Below, piece after piece: positions 53,363 through 61,859 of a stretch of 64,000 nt of DNA. The stretch's first letter is position 1. Every line of letters starts with the position of its first letter. Both the position numbers and the translations under genes were made by a program. This DNA comes from an uncultured SAR86 cluster bacterium (GTDB lineage Bacteria > Pseudomonadota > Gammaproteobacteria > Magnimaribacterales > Magnimaribacteraceae). The notes beneath the pieces were generated by a model. The model saw nothing but the letters and a program-made list of their open reading frames with translations, made no database searches and was not told the origin of the DNA. Location of the stretch: positions 1-64,000 of the forward strand of contig CACLEZ010000008.1 in NCBI GenBank assembly GCA_902606175.1, given 5' to 3'.

Positions 53363-54427
53363 ATGGGGAAAGAATTACACGAGACTGATGAAAATACTGG
53401 AACTATGGAAGTTCTGGAGAGACATCAATTTGATGTCTCTAAACTTCAAGATTTCATGCATGAAAATGTAGATGGTTTTGAAGGAGAAATTAAATTAGAA
53501 GAATTTAAAGGCGGTCAATCTAATCCAACCTACAAAGTTATAACGCCGAACCAATCCTATGTTCTGAGACGGAAGCCTCCTGGTAAGTTACTAAAATCTG
53601 CTCATGCAGTAGATAGAGAATATAAAGTTATTACTGGTCTTAATAAAACTAATGTTCCTGTACCGAAAAGTTATGCGCTTTGTGAAGATGATGACGTGAT
53701 TGGTACGGCTTTCTATCTAATGGAATTTAAAGATGGAAGGGTCTTATGGGATGCAGCAATGGAATCTAGTGATAAGGATGAGGCTTTAGGTGTTTATGAA
53801 TCAATGAATGACTCTATGGCTAAGTTACATTTAGTTAATCCAAGTGAAATAGGTCTAGAAGATTTTGGGAAACCAGGAAATTATGTTGGTCGACAAGTTT
53901 CAAGATGGTCAAAGCAATATATTGATTCTGAAACAGAGACTATTGATTCAATGAATAATTTAATAGATTGGCTACCCAAAAACTTACCATCAGAAAAAAG
54001 GACAGGGATTGTCCATGGAGATTACAGTTTAACTAATGTGATGATTGGAAAGAATGATCCTAATGTCATTGCGATACTGGATTGGGAGCTCTCTACATTA
54101 GGTGATCCTTGCGCAGATTTTAATTATCACTGCCTTCAATACACAATGAACCCAAAACTAGCAGATAAAGCCTATTGTAAAAATCAAGGCATTCCAGTCA
54201 TTGATGATTATGTAAAAATGTATTCCGAAAAAATCAATGTAGATTTGACTGAAGAATGGGATTTGTACTCGGCTTATAATCTATTTAAGTTAGCTGGTAT
54301 TCTGCAAGGTATCCTGGGCAGAGTTAGAGATGGTACTGCAGCTCATGAGAATGCTGCGGAAAGAGCTAGCGGAGTAAGGAACTTATCCGATACCGCTTGG
54401 GATTTAGTAGAAAAGAATTTTTTATAG
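53363..54427 (+). CDS. APH-family kinase, ACAD10/LvaA-like
   Basis: A 354-residue phosphotransferase of the type fused to, or paired with, acyl-CoA dehydrogenases. Signature: FKGGQSNPTYKV and YVLRRKPPGKLLKSAHAVDREYKVI in the N-lobe, VHGDYSLTNVMIG as catalytic loop and AILDWELSTLGDPCADFNYHC as metal motif. Known relatives (LvaA; the kinase part of ACAD10/11) phosphorylate the 4-hydroxyl of hydroxyacyl-CoA. It is followed by two MaoC genes and a transporter. A fitting dehydrogenase lies at 4538, far from it. Substrate inferred from family. Confidence 0.88.
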   Translation: MGKELHETDENTGTMEVLERHQFDVSKLQDFMHENVDGFEGEIKLEEFKGGQSNPTYKVITPNQSYVLRRKPPGKLLKSAHAVDREYKVITGLNKTNVPVPKSYALCEDDDVIGTAFYLMEFKDGRVLWDAAMESSDKDEALGVYESMNDSMAKLHLVNPSEIGLEDFGKPGNYVGRQVSRWSKQYIDSETETIDSMNNLIDWLPKNLPSEKRTGIVHGDYSLTNVMIGKNDPNVIAILDWELSTLGDPCADFNYHCLQYTMNPKLADKAYCKNQGIPVIDDYVKMYSEKINVDLTEEWDLYSAYNLFKLAGILQGILGRVRDGTAAHENAAERASGVRNLSDTAWDLVEKNFL

Positions 54428-54436
54428 GAGAGAAAT

Positions 54437-54940
54437 ATGGCGATTAATAAATTTTTAGTAGAAGCCAGTCATATCATGATGTTTGCAAGATCAGTTGGAG
54501 ATGCAAATCCAATCTATCATGATGAAGACTATGCCAAAGAAACAGACTTAGGGGGAATAATAGCTCCACCTACATTCGCACAGTCAAGTGCTCAATTTGA
54601 TCCTGATTATTTTCTAAGGCCTAAAATAGGAGGCGAAGGATGGTTTGGTTCAGGAAAAGAAGCATCAGGTGCAAAACCATCCAAAGATTCAGGTGGAAGC
54701 GGAGGTGGTGCAGCTATGGGGCTTCACGCTGAGCAACACTTTGAATATCACATACCGGTAAAAGCTGGGGATGTTCTAACAGCTACAACAAAGCCAGGAA
54801 ATTCATGGGAAAAAGAGAGCAAAAGAGCAGGTAAATTAAAATTTAGTGAAAGTGTAACTGAATACAGAAATCAAGATGGTGAATTAGTTATTACTGCAAC
54901 AGGTGTAGGTGTTCAAACAGAAAGAGCTGTAGATAGCTAG
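54437..54940 (+). CDS. MaoC-like hotdog dehydratase, N-terminal-type subunit
   Basis: A 167-residue hotdog protein of the MaoC/FAS1-like dehydratase-N type. SVGDANPIYHDEDYAKETDLGGIIAPPTF is the family start, and HAEQHFEYHIPVKAGDVLTATT the later strand segment. A glycine-rich insert (GAKPSKDSGGSGGGAAMG, about residues 76-93) is unusual. It probably pairs with the next gene to form a heteromeric (R)-specific enoyl-CoA hydratase in which this subunit lacks the catalytic Asp/His. Good ribosome site (GGAGAG). Ten bases separate it from the kinase gene. Confidence 0.85.
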   Translation: MAINKFLVEASHIMMFARSVGDANPIYHDEDYAKETDLGGIIAPPTFAQSSAQFDPDYFLRPKIGGEGWFGSGKEASGAKPSKDSGGSGGGAAMGLHAEQHFEYHIPVKAGDVLTATTKPGNSWEKESKRAGKLKFSESVTEYRNQDGELVITATGVGVQTERAVDS

Positions 54941-54949
54941 GAGATAAAA

Positions 54950-55369
54950 ATGCTTAAAGAAAATGAAATCAAAGTTGGAGATACTCATACAGCTGTATTA
55001 GTTGAAGATCTGAAAAGAACTCAAATAGTTCAATATGCGGGAGCCTCCGGGGACTATAACCCTCTTCATACCGATGAAATATTCACTACACAAGTGGCAG
55101 GATATCCAAGTGTGTTTGCACATGGGATGTTATCAATGGGGCTTACCGGAACAATGCTTACAGACTACGTTGGTGATGGAGCATTGAAGAAATACGGAGT
55201 TAGATTCACGAATCAGGTTTGGCCGGGAGATACGCTTACTGGAAAAGCTACTATCATTGAAATACGTGAAGAGGATGGATCTAAGGTAATTGATCTTATG
55301 ATTGAAACAACAAATCAAAATGATATTTCTGTTATAACTGGTAATGCCACTGCAACCATAGAAGCTTAA
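54950..55369 (+). CDS. MaoC-like hydratase, catalytic subunit
   Basis: A 139-residue hotdog protein. AGASGDYNPLHTDEIFTTQVAGYPSVFAHGMLSMGLTG holds the catalytic Asp (GDYNPLH) and the His of the same motif, typical of (R)-specific enoyl-CoA hydratases. The rest, FTNQVWPGDTLTGKATI, completes the fold. It lies ten bases after the N-type subunit and should pair with it. It probably hydrates an enoyl-CoA in a fatty-acid or ring-derived chain pathway; the substrate is unknown. Confidence 0.88.
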   Translation: MLKENEIKVGDTHTAVLVEDLKRTQIVQYAGASGDYNPLHTDEIFTTQVAGYPSVFAHGMLSMGLTGTMLTDYVGDGALKKYGVRFTNQVWPGDTLTGKATIIEIREEDGSKVIDLMIETTNQNDISVITGNATATIEA

Positions 55370-55396
55370 TCATATAATTTAAAAAAAGGAAAAACT

Positions 55397-56977
55397 TTGT
55401 CAGAAGAAAAAAATTCTGAGGTTGGAGGCTATCACGCAAAAATTGCTCTAAGCCTCCTGGTATTGGTATACATTTTTAATTTCATTGATAGGCAAATTCT
55501 TTCTATATTAGCTGAAGATATAAAAGCTGATTTAGGTATATCCAATAGTGATATAGGTTTCTTATTTGGAACAGCATTTGGTGTCTTTTACTCCGTAGTA
55601 GGAATACCAATGGGTAAATTAGCCGATTCTTGGAATAGAAAAAATCTAATAAGTATCGGTCTAGCTTTTTGGAGCCTGATGACATTCCTCTCCGGGACAG
55701 CAAAATCTTTTTTAAGTCTATCGATCTATAGATTTGGGGTAGGTATTGGCGAATCTAGTGCATCTCCCTCAGCTTACTCATTACTCTCAGATTATTTCTC
55801 TCCAAAAGTGAGAGCCACAGTATTGTCCATCTATTCAAGTGGACTTTATATAGGTGCAGGAATAGGTCTGTTTCTTGGCGGCGCAATTCTTGATACATGG
55901 AATTCTGCTTATCCTGACTATACGCAGGCTCCCTTTGGTCTAAAAGGATGGCAAGCAGCTTTTATGGGAGTTGGGCTTCCAGGAATCTTATTATCGATAA
56001 TCACCTTTTTCTTTATAAAAGAGCCAGTAAGAGGACTCAGTGAAGGGATTGTTACTGAGCCAAGCAAAGAACCCTTTAAAGATACGTTCAAAGAATTTAT
56101 TGGATTAACGCCTATTTCCCTCCTTAGTGAAAAAGAGTCATTAAAGTCTATAGGTATAAATGCCCTGATTGCATTAGTAATCTTTAGTTTATGCTTTGCT
56201 CTATATAATCTCACAGGGGACTTTCTTCAATGGACAGCTTGGGGCATTGGGACCTACTTAGTCTCAACTTGGATTCAAAGTTTGAGCAAAAGAGATATCG
56301 TCGCCTTTACGCTGATGTTTAAAAGCAAAGCGGCTATATATTCTTTCATCGCATTCCCTTGCATACCTTTTGTAGGTTATGCCTATTCAGCTTTTACCCC
56401 ATCTTTTTATATCAATAATCATGGCATGTCTGCTCTTGAAATAGGGACATTAATTGGTCTTATAACAGCGATTGGATCTTTTATTGGTGTCATAGGAGGC
56501 GGATATTTTGGAGATAAGCTACGCGATAAATATGTAGGTGGGAGGCTGTATGTAATTTTTACGGGTGGCGTGCTCATTACTCTTGTGGGCTGTTTTGGAA
56601 TGATTTACTCTGAATCAAAAAATATTTCTCTCATTTTTAATTTCATATATCACATTGGTAGTTCGGTCTATGTTGGTTGTGCTGCAACTACTGTTACAAA
56701 TTTAGTATTACCTAGAATGAGGGCAATGGCTGGAGCTTTCTTCATTCTTACATTAAGTATGATAGGTCTAGCACTTGGGCCTTATACTTTAGGAAGGATT
56801 AGTGATGCGTTTGAGAGTCAAGGTTATGCAGCTGGTGACGCCATGCAAACATCCATGGCATTGATACTCATCATATTAATAATACCAAGCATAGCTCTAT
56901 TCTTAGCCGCAAAGAACTTAAAGAAAGATGAAGAATCTGTTACCGAACGGGCTAGAGCCTTAGGGGAGGTCATTTAA
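55397..56977 (+). CDS. MFS transporter (spinster-like)
   Basis: A 526-residue major-facilitator protein with 12 or so helices. The start is TTG at 55397, preceded by AAAGGAAAAAC, a good ribosome site. The first helix ends in FNFIDRQILSILAEDIKADLG, and the loop 2-3 motif GIPMGKLADSWNRKNLI is the MFS signature; the FNFIDRQ pattern recalls the spinster-type carriers of proteobacteria. Two central segments form an insert before helix 7. It is the last gene of the kinase-MaoC-MaoC unit and may carry its substrate. The length exceeds the usual 400-450 residues. Confidence 0.87.
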   Translation: MSEEKNSEVGGYHAKIALSLLVLVYIFNFIDRQILSILAEDIKADLGISNSDIGFLFGTAFGVFYSVVGIPMGKLADSWNRKNLISIGLAFWSLMTFLSGTAKSFLSLSIYRFGVGIGESSASPSAYSLLSDYFSPKVRATVLSIYSSGLYIGAGIGLFLGGAILDTWNSAYPDYTQAPFGLKGWQAAFMGVGLPGILLSIITFFFIKEPVRGLSEGIVTEPSKEPFKDTFKEFIGLTPISLLSEKESLKSIGINALIALVIFSLCFALYNLTGDFLQWTAWGIGTYLVSTWIQSLSKRDIVAFTLMFKSKAAIYSFIAFPCIPFVGYAYSAFTPSFYINNHGMSALEIGTLIGLITAIGSFIGVIGGGYFGDKLRDKYVGGRLYVIFTGGVLITLVGCFGMIYSESKNISLIFNFIYHIGSSVYVGCAATTVTNLVLPRMRAMAGAFFILTLSMIGLALGPYTLGRISDAFESQGYAAGDAMQTSMALILIILIIPSIALFLAAKNLKKDEESVTERARALGEVI

Positions 56978-56991
56978 AGAGACAAAGTCAC

Positions 56992-57441
56992 TTAAGATAA
57001 GTTATTGTTTATTTCTCTGTAAGAGATTTTGAGTACTGGATGAATAGAATCAGCCGCTAATTCGCATAGAGGCTCAAGAACGAAGTTGTACTTCTCAATA
57101 TCTTCGCTAGGTATATCCAATTGCTCTGTTTTAGCTATCAGGTTTCCATAAAGAATTAGATCTAAATCTATAACTCTGCTCGACATGCCCTTTTGATCTA
57201 TTGTACGTCCCATTTTCTCTTCAATTTCTTTTAAAAATCCTCTTAATTCAAGGGGATCCATAGTTGTCTCAAATGAACAAACTAAATTTAAAAAATCTTC
57301 TCCAGAGAAACCTTCTGCTGGAGTTTTATAGATACTTGAATAGCTCACTTTAAAAGCCCTATCAAGATAGATCTTAACCAGATCAATATTCTTTTCAGGA
57401 TCAAGGTTTGAACCTATGCTTAGAAATACTTTTTCAGTCAA
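56992..57441 (-). CDS. folK: HPPK pyrophosphokinase FolK
   Basis: A 149-residue enzyme (6-hydroxymethyl-dihydropterin pyrophosphokinase) of folate synthesis. Motifs: VFLSIGSNLDPEKNI, SSIYKTPAEGFSGEDFLNLV, LKEIEEKMGR and SRVIDLDLILYGN (magnesium Asp). The start overlaps the folB stop by four bases. Last gene of tsaD-folB-folK. Confidence 0.94.
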   Translation of the reverse strand: MTEKVFLSIGSNLDPEKNIDLVKIYLDRAFKVSYSSIYKTPAEGFSGEDFLNLVCSFETTMDPLELRGFLKEIEEKMGRTIDQKGMSSRVIDLDLILYGNLIAKTEQLDIPSEDIEKYNFVLEPLCELAADSIHPVLKISYREINNNLS

Positions 57442-57785
57442 GGTCGTTCAATAATTATACCAACAGAGTCTGAACCTCTCAGAGCTCCTGGCTTACTTAA
57501 AGTCACATTTACTTTTTCTACAGGAAACTCTTTAAGAATTATTTTAGCGATATTCTCTGCAAGAGATTCGACAAGTTTAAATTTTGATTTTTGTATGAAA
57601 GCGGTAACTCTCTTTCCTACTTTTTTATAATTTAATGCATCTTCTATTGAATCTGACTTAGCGGCTTTTTTGTTGTCAAATTCCATTTCTATATCAACAG
57701 ATATAACTTGTTTTACTTCCCTCTCCCACTGAAAAATACCAATGATTCCTTCGACTTCTAAACCTTTTATAAAGACTTTATCCAT
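57438..57785 (-). CDS. folB: Dihydroneopterin aldolase FolB
   Basis: A 115-residue tunnel-fold enzyme of folate synthesis. Motifs: KVFIKGLEVEGIIGIFQWEREVKQ at the N-terminus, with the usual Ile-rich beta start; LNYKKVGKRVTAFIQKSKFKLVESLAENIAKII; and VNVTLSKPGALRGSDSVGIIIER. The start overlaps the tsaD stop by eight bases, and folK begins in its stop, so tsaD-folB-folK is coupled. Confidence 0.93.
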   Translation of the reverse strand: MDKVFIKGLEVEGIIGIFQWEREVKQVISVDIEMEFDNKKAAKSDSIEDALNYKKVGKRVTAFIQKSKFKLVESLAENIAKIILKEFPVEKVNVTLSKPGALRGSDSVGIIIERP

Positions 57786-58788
57786 TTGCTAACTCCGATA
57801 AAGGCCATCTAGGTCTAATATTCAAATCAAGGTTTTTTTGAATATCCTGCATATAAAAACTGCCTGCGTAAGCGATCATAGCTCCGTTGTCAGTACATCT
57901 GCTAATAGGTGGAAAAAAGATGTTTTTATCCTGCATCCCTTCTATCAACTTAGTACGTATATATTTATTAGATGCAACACCTCCACCAATAACCAATTCT
58001 TCTAAGTCAGTTGACTCCATTGCTTCTCTAGTTTTTATTAAAAGAGTATCCGCTACAGCGGCTTGAAAGGATGCCGCTAAATCTGCTTTCGTGGAATCGT
58101 CTATTTCTTTTATTTTTTTGAATTCATAATAAACAGCTGTTTTTAAGCCACTGAAGCTAAAGTCAAAGTTTCTCTTATTTATCATCGGTCTTGGAAAATT
58201 AAATGATTCGGGATTTCCTTCTTTTGCTAAAGACTCTATCTTAGGTCCGCCTGGATAACCTAGGTCTAAAATTTTAGCAACCTTATCAAAAGCCTCTCCC
58301 ACAGCATCATCTAAAGTTTGTCCTAAAATCTCATAATCTCCTAAAGCCTTTGCATTAATCAATAAACAGTGCCCGCCAGAGATTAAGAGCGTTAAAAAGG
58401 GGAAAGAGGGAGCGGGATTTTCTAATAAATTAATTAATAGATGCGCTTCCATATGATGTATACCTATAGAAGGCTTATTTATAGACATGGAAATTGCTTT
58501 AGCCATAGAAGCACCAATCAAAAGAGGTCCTCTCAAACCAGGTCCAGCGGTATAAGCAATTGCATCAATAGATTGAAGATCATGACCAGATTTATCAATC
58601 GTAAGGTCTATTAAAGGAACTAGTTTCTTAAGGTGATCTCTTGAAGCCAGCTCAGGAACTACACCTCCGTACTCAGCATGCTTAGAAGCTTGACTATATA
58701 GTTGCTCAGAAATAATACTGTTTGTATCAGTATCAAATATGGCTACACCTGTTTCATCACAAGAAGTTTCTATTCCAAGTATTTTCAT
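57778..58788 (-). CDS. tsaD: tRNA threonylcarbamoyladenosine transferase TsaD
   Basis: A protein of about 336 residues that catalyses t6A37 formation on ANN-reading tRNAs. I start it at 58788 (MKILGIETSCDETGVAIFD), the universal family start; the ORF-track start 54 bases earlier adds an unrelated tail. Motifs: GGVVPELASRDH, GPGLRGPLLIG, IGIHHMEAHLL (metal His pair), LTLLISGGHCLL and LVIGGGVASNKYIR. Operon with folB-folK; divergent from rpsU. Confidence 0.96.
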   Translation of the reverse strand: MKILGIETSCDETGVAIFDTDTNSIISEQLYSQASKHAEYGGVVPELASRDHLKKLVPLIDLTIDKSGHDLQSIDAIAYTAGPGLRGPLLIGASMAKAISMSINKPSIGIHHMEAHLLINLLENPAPSFPFLTLLISGGHCLLINAKALGDYEILGQTLDDAVGEAFDKVAKILDLGYPGGPKIESLAKEGNPESFNFPRPMINKRNFDFSFSGLKTAVYYEFKKIKEIDDSTKADLAASFQAAVADTLLIKTREAMESTDLEELVIGGGVASNKYIRTKLIEGMQDKNIFFPPISRCTDNGAMIAYAGSFYMQDIQKNLDLNIRPRWPLSELANG

Positions 58789-58887
58789 AAGTTTAAGGAT
58801 AGCTATTTTCGTTGAAAATAAAAAAAAAGAAACACTTTCCAAATTAAAAATGGTTCTATAGAATTGCCGCCTCTTTAGAGATTATTT

Positions 58888-59103
58888 ATGCCATCAATAA
58901 AAATAAGACCAAATGAATCTTTTGATGTAGGGCTCAGGAAGTTCAAGAGAGCCTGTGAAAAAGCAGGTATTATCCCAGAAGTAAGGAAAAGAGAATTCTA
59001 CGAAAAGCCGACGTCCGTTTTAAAGAGGAAGAAAGCTGCTGCTGTTAAAAGAGAACAAAAAAATCAAAGAAAAAATAGATTAGGAAGACCTCCTAGATTT
59101 TAA
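58888..59103 (+). CDS. rpsU: 30S ribosomal protein bS21 (RpsU)
   Basis: A 71-residue ribosomal protein needed for translation initiation. The start [40 protein letters not shown] and the basic tail [21 protein letters not shown] match the family; length matches E. coli. It lies 100 bases from the divergent tsaD and 11 bases before yqeY. In most gammaproteobacteria the primase and sigma-70 genes follow soon after; here the operon ends with yqeY. Confidence 0.97.
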   Translation: MPSIKIRPNESFDVGLRKFKRACEKAGIIPEVRKREFYEKPTSVLKRKKAAAVKREQKNQRKNRLGRPPRF

Positions 59104-59114
59104 TCAATAGCCTT

Positions 59115-59567
59115 ATGGCAGACTCAATCAGACATCTCATAGAAGAGGCAGTCAAATCCTCAATGAGAGAAAGAAACAAAGATAGAACATCTACATTAAG
59201 GATGGCCCTGTCTGAGTTAAAAAAAGAAGAAATAGATAACAAAATTGAATTATCTAATGAGGGATCAATTAAGATTCTTCAAAGAATGATAAAGCAAAGA
59301 AAGGAATCAATGTCTCAATTTTTAAATGCGCAAAGAAATGATCTTGCGGAAAAAGAAGAGTCGGAAATTGTTATATTGCAAGACTTTCTCCCAGAGCAAA
59401 TGAGCGTGGATGACATCAATAAACTAGTCATTGAGGCGATTAATGAAACTGATGCCAAAGAAGCTCAGGACATAGGAAAAGTGATGAGCTTTTTGAAAAC
59501 GAAAATTCAAGGAAATGCTGATATGGGAGTTGTCAGCAAGCTAGTTAAAGAGAATCTACAAGGCTAG
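59115..59567 (+). CDS. yqeY: GatB/YqeY-domain protein YqeY
   Basis: A 150-residue helical protein related to the C-terminal tail of GatB. Motifs: RNKDRTSTLRMALSELKKEEIDN, LQRMIKQRKESMSQFLNAQRNDLAEKEESEI, LQDFLPEQMSVDDI, and a final AQDIGKVMSFLKTKIQGNADMGVVSKLVKENL. Possible role in tRNA-dependent amidation or tRNA binding is not proven. It follows rpsU by 11 bases; its stop meets the convergent ribE end (four-base overlap). Confidence 0.93.
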   Translation: MADSIRHLIEEAVKSSMRERNKDRTSTLRMALSELKKEEIDNKIELSNEGSIKILQRMIKQRKESMSQFLNAQRNDLAEKEESEIVILQDFLPEQMSVDDINKLVIEAINETDAKEAQDIGKVMSFLKTKIQGNADMGVVSKLVKENLQG

Positions 59568-60166
59568 TTTTCTTTAAATCTTGCCTCAGCAGCTTTCACG
59601 GCAGCATAAGTCGTTTGATCTACTTCAATATTAAGTGGATCACCATCTTCAATATCAGAAAGGTTGGTTGCGTTTAATGTTTCTGGAATTAAATAAACAG
59701 AGAAAGAATCTTCTGTTTTATTGGCAACAGTAAGGCTAGCTCCATTTATCGCAATATAACCCTTATGAAATATATAGTGTATCCACTCCTTGGGGCACTG
59801 GACTCTGAGCTCAATTTCATCATCCGAACTAATTAGCTTTGAAGGTGCTCTGCATGAAATATGCCCAGACAAAATATGACCTCCCACTTCATCACCAAAC
59901 TTTAAAGACCTCTCAAGATTAACTTTTGAGTTAATAGATAGAAATTCAATGTTTGTAACCCTTAAGGTTTCAGGTATTACATCAAATAAGACGATATCAT
60001 TTTTAAATTCGATTACTGTTAAACAAACACCATTGACAGAAATGCTAGCTCCCTTCTCTAGTTTATTAAGAAAAGTTTTTGAAACTTTAATTTCAAGCCT
60101 TATACCTGATTCAGTTTCTTCTTTATTAGAAATAATACCGATTTCTTGAACAATTCCTGTAAACAT
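59564..60166 (-). CDS. ribE: Riboflavin synthase alpha subunit RibE
   Basis: A 200-residue enzyme that dismutates two lumazine molecules to riboflavin. Two tandem lumazine-binding barrels: MFTGIVQEIG, NGVCLTVIEF and DVIPETLRVT in the first; GGHILSGHISC, NGASLTVANK and VYLIPETLNATNL in the second. Length normal. No FMN riboswitch precedes it. It starts one base after the pyrE stop, so the two form an operon. Confidence 0.96.
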   Translation of the reverse strand: MFTGIVQEIGIISNKEETESGIRLEIKVSKTFLNKLEKGASISVNGVCLTVIEFKNDIVLFDVIPETLRVTNIEFLSINSKVNLERSLKFGDEVGGHILSGHISCRAPSKLISSDDEIELRVQCPKEWIHYIFHKGYIAINGASLTVANKTEDSFSVYLIPETLNATNLSDIEDGDPLNIEVDQTTYAAVKAAEARFKEN

Positions 60167-60796
60167 TTAAGTACCTAAAAGATAGTTTTTTATAATTTTA
60201 GCTTCATCTTGACGTTCACAGTTTTCTAAATATTCTATAAGTTTTGAAATTTTAGCTATAGAAGTCACAGAGATATTAAAATCTTGCAATATTTTATCTC
60301 TTGCCAATAAATCATCTAGGATTTCTTCTCTATCTAATGCAACTAAACAACCTGTTGTAATTCCGCCTTCTTGAGAAATTATTTCTAATGACTGTTTAAG
60401 GGCAGTACCCGCTGTAAGCACATCATCAACCACTAAAACTTTCTTATCCTTTAACTCCCCTACTATACTGCCGCCTTCTCCGTGAGCTTTCACTTCTTTT
60501 CTGTTAAAAGCAAAGGGAATAGGTTTAGAAATCTTAGTACTTAAAGACGCTGATATAGCTGCGGCCAGAGGAATGCCTTTATATGCTGGACCAAAAATTA
60601 CATCGAATTCTAATTTGCTAGAAATGATTTCTTCTGTATAAAGATTTGATAACTCAGCTATGAAACCTTGATTAAAAAAAGATCCAACATTAAAGAAATA
60701 TGGACTGTTTTTTCCAGACTTTAAAATGAAATCACCTAACAATAAAGCATCTGACTTTAGAGCCAGTTCAAAGAAAAGAGTTTCATTTTTTAACAT
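60167..60796 (-). CDS. pyrE: Orotate phosphoribosyltransferase PyrE
   Basis: A 209-residue enzyme making orotidine 5'-phosphate. I start it at the ATG at 60796 (GGAA lies six bases upstream), not the TTG nine bases earlier. Motifs: ALLLGDFILKSGKNSPYFFN, DVIFGPAYKGIPLAAA, FAFNRKEVKAHGEGGSIVGEL and the PRPP loop VLVVDDVLTAGTAL. Operon with ribE; divergent from gmk. Confidence 0.96.
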   Translation of the reverse strand: MLKNETLFFELALKSDALLLGDFILKSGKNSPYFFNVGSFFNQGFIAELSNLYTEEIISSKLEFDVIFGPAYKGIPLAAAISASLSTKISKPIPFAFNRKEVKAHGEGGSIVGELKDKKVLVVDDVLTAGTALKQSLEIISQEGGITTGCLVALDREEILDDLLARDKILQDFNISVTSIAKISKLIEYLENCERQDEAKIIKNYLLGT

Positions 60797-60855
60797 AAAT
60801 TCCAAAAACTTAAATATTTTAAATGTATTTCACCTACAATAAACTTTTTTTAATC

Positions 60856-61470
60856 ATGGGCAAATTATTTGTTATATCTGCACCGTCTGGAACCGGCAAG
60901 ACTTCGCTTATAAAGGCTATTTTAGAAGATCCAGTTGCCTCTAATACCAATCTAGGTATTTCTTGCACAACAAGGAAGGCAAGACCCAAAGAAGTGGATG
61001 GTGTTTCTTATTTTTTCATATCCCAAATGAGTTTCATGGAAAAAGTAAAAAATAATGATTTCCTAGAATATGCTGAAGTATTTGGTAATTTTTATGGCAC
61101 TCCTAAAGACTGGGTTCTCTCAGTGCTTTCTAAAAAAGAAAATGTGCTGCTCGAACTTGATATCCAAGGTGCTTTACAAGTTAAAGAGGCTTTCCCTGAA
61201 GCAAAGACAGTCTTCATTATTCCTCCTTCTTATGAGGATTTGACTACAAGACTTGAATCCAGAGATCAAGATTCAAAAATAGAGATAGCTAAAAGACTTA
61301 AAGAAGCTAGAAATGAAGTCAACATTGGAAAAGATTTTGATCAGGTAATAGTAAATAATCATTTTGATGAAGCTTTAGAAGATTTGAAACAATTTATGTT
61401 CAGATCGGGGGAAATAACTAGTGAAAGAAGTGAAATTATCAAAAATTCTCTTGATCTATTACTGGATTGA
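60856..61470 (+). CDS. gmk: Guanylate kinase Gmk
   Basis: A 204-residue kinase converting GMP to GDP. I start it at 60856 (MGKLFVISAPSGTGKTSL), the usual family start; the ORF-track start 33 bases earlier adds a hydrophobic tail without support. Motifs: P-loop SAPSGTGKTSL, ISCTTRKARPKEVDGVSYFF, NDFLEYAEVFGNFYGTP and VLLELDIQGALQVK. The gmk-rpoZ-spoT order is that of E. coli and Pseudomonas. Confidence 0.97.
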   Translation: MGKLFVISAPSGTGKTSLIKAILEDPVASNTNLGISCTTRKARPKEVDGVSYFFISQMSFMEKVKNNDFLEYAEVFGNFYGTPKDWVLSVLSKKENVLLELDIQGALQVKEAFPEAKTVFIIPPSYEDLTTRLESRDQDSKIEIAKRLKEARNEVNIGKDFDQVIVNNHFDEALEDLKQFMFRSGEITSERSEIIKNSLDLLLD

Positions 61471-61520
61471 AGCTTAAGTTTGCATTAGAATGCGCATCCG
61501 CACAATAAAACACTAAGAAT

Positions 61521-61793
61521 ATGGCTAGAATTACAGTAGAAGAGGCTTTAGAAAAAGTTAGTACAAGATATGAGTTAATAATACTTGCTGCCAAAAGAGC
61601 TAGACAACTTGCTACTGGTGGAAGACGCCCTACTCTTGAGTGGGAGGACGATAAACCTACAGTAATGGCGTTAAGAGAAATTGAAGCTGGAACTGTTACA
61701 ACAGATAATATTAATGAACTAAAAGTTGATATTGCTGATTTAGAACAAGAGTTCTCTGATGAGCTCTCTGCTGAAGATTTACCTCAATCTTAA
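61521..61793 (+). CDS. rpoZ: RNA polymerase omega subunit RpoZ
   Basis: A 90-residue subunit helping RNA polymerase assembly; in E. coli it forms part of a ppGpp-binding site. The start [36 protein letters not shown] is diagnostic, and the acidic tail is usual. It lies 50 bases after gmk and 66 bases before spoT; a hairpin occupies the second gap. Confidence 0.97.
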   Translation: MARITVEEALEKVSTRYELIILAAKRARQLATGGRRPTLEWEDDKPTVMALREIEAGTVTTDNINELKVDIADLEQEFSDELSAEDLPQS

Positions 61794-61823
61794 AAACCCC
61801 AAAAATATTCGCAATAAGCTCTA

Positions 61824-61850
61824 AAAACAGGGATACTAAATCTCTGTTTT
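61824..61850 (+). promoter_or_regulatory. Hairpin directly before the spoT start codon
   Basis: AAAACAGGGA pairs with TCTCTGTTTT (10 bp, one G-U) around a seven-base loop. The right arm ends in TTTT then AATATTATT, and the ATG of spoT follows nine bases after the stem. It could be a leaky terminator between rpoZ and spoT or a structure controlling spoT translation; no Shine-Dalgarno sequence lies between the stem and ATG. Confidence 0.65.
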
Positions 61851-61859
61851 AATATTATT

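Noticed and set aside
60167-60190. FMN riboswitch ahead of ribE
   Set aside because: ribE follows pyrE by one base and no RFN-type conserved sequence is seen.
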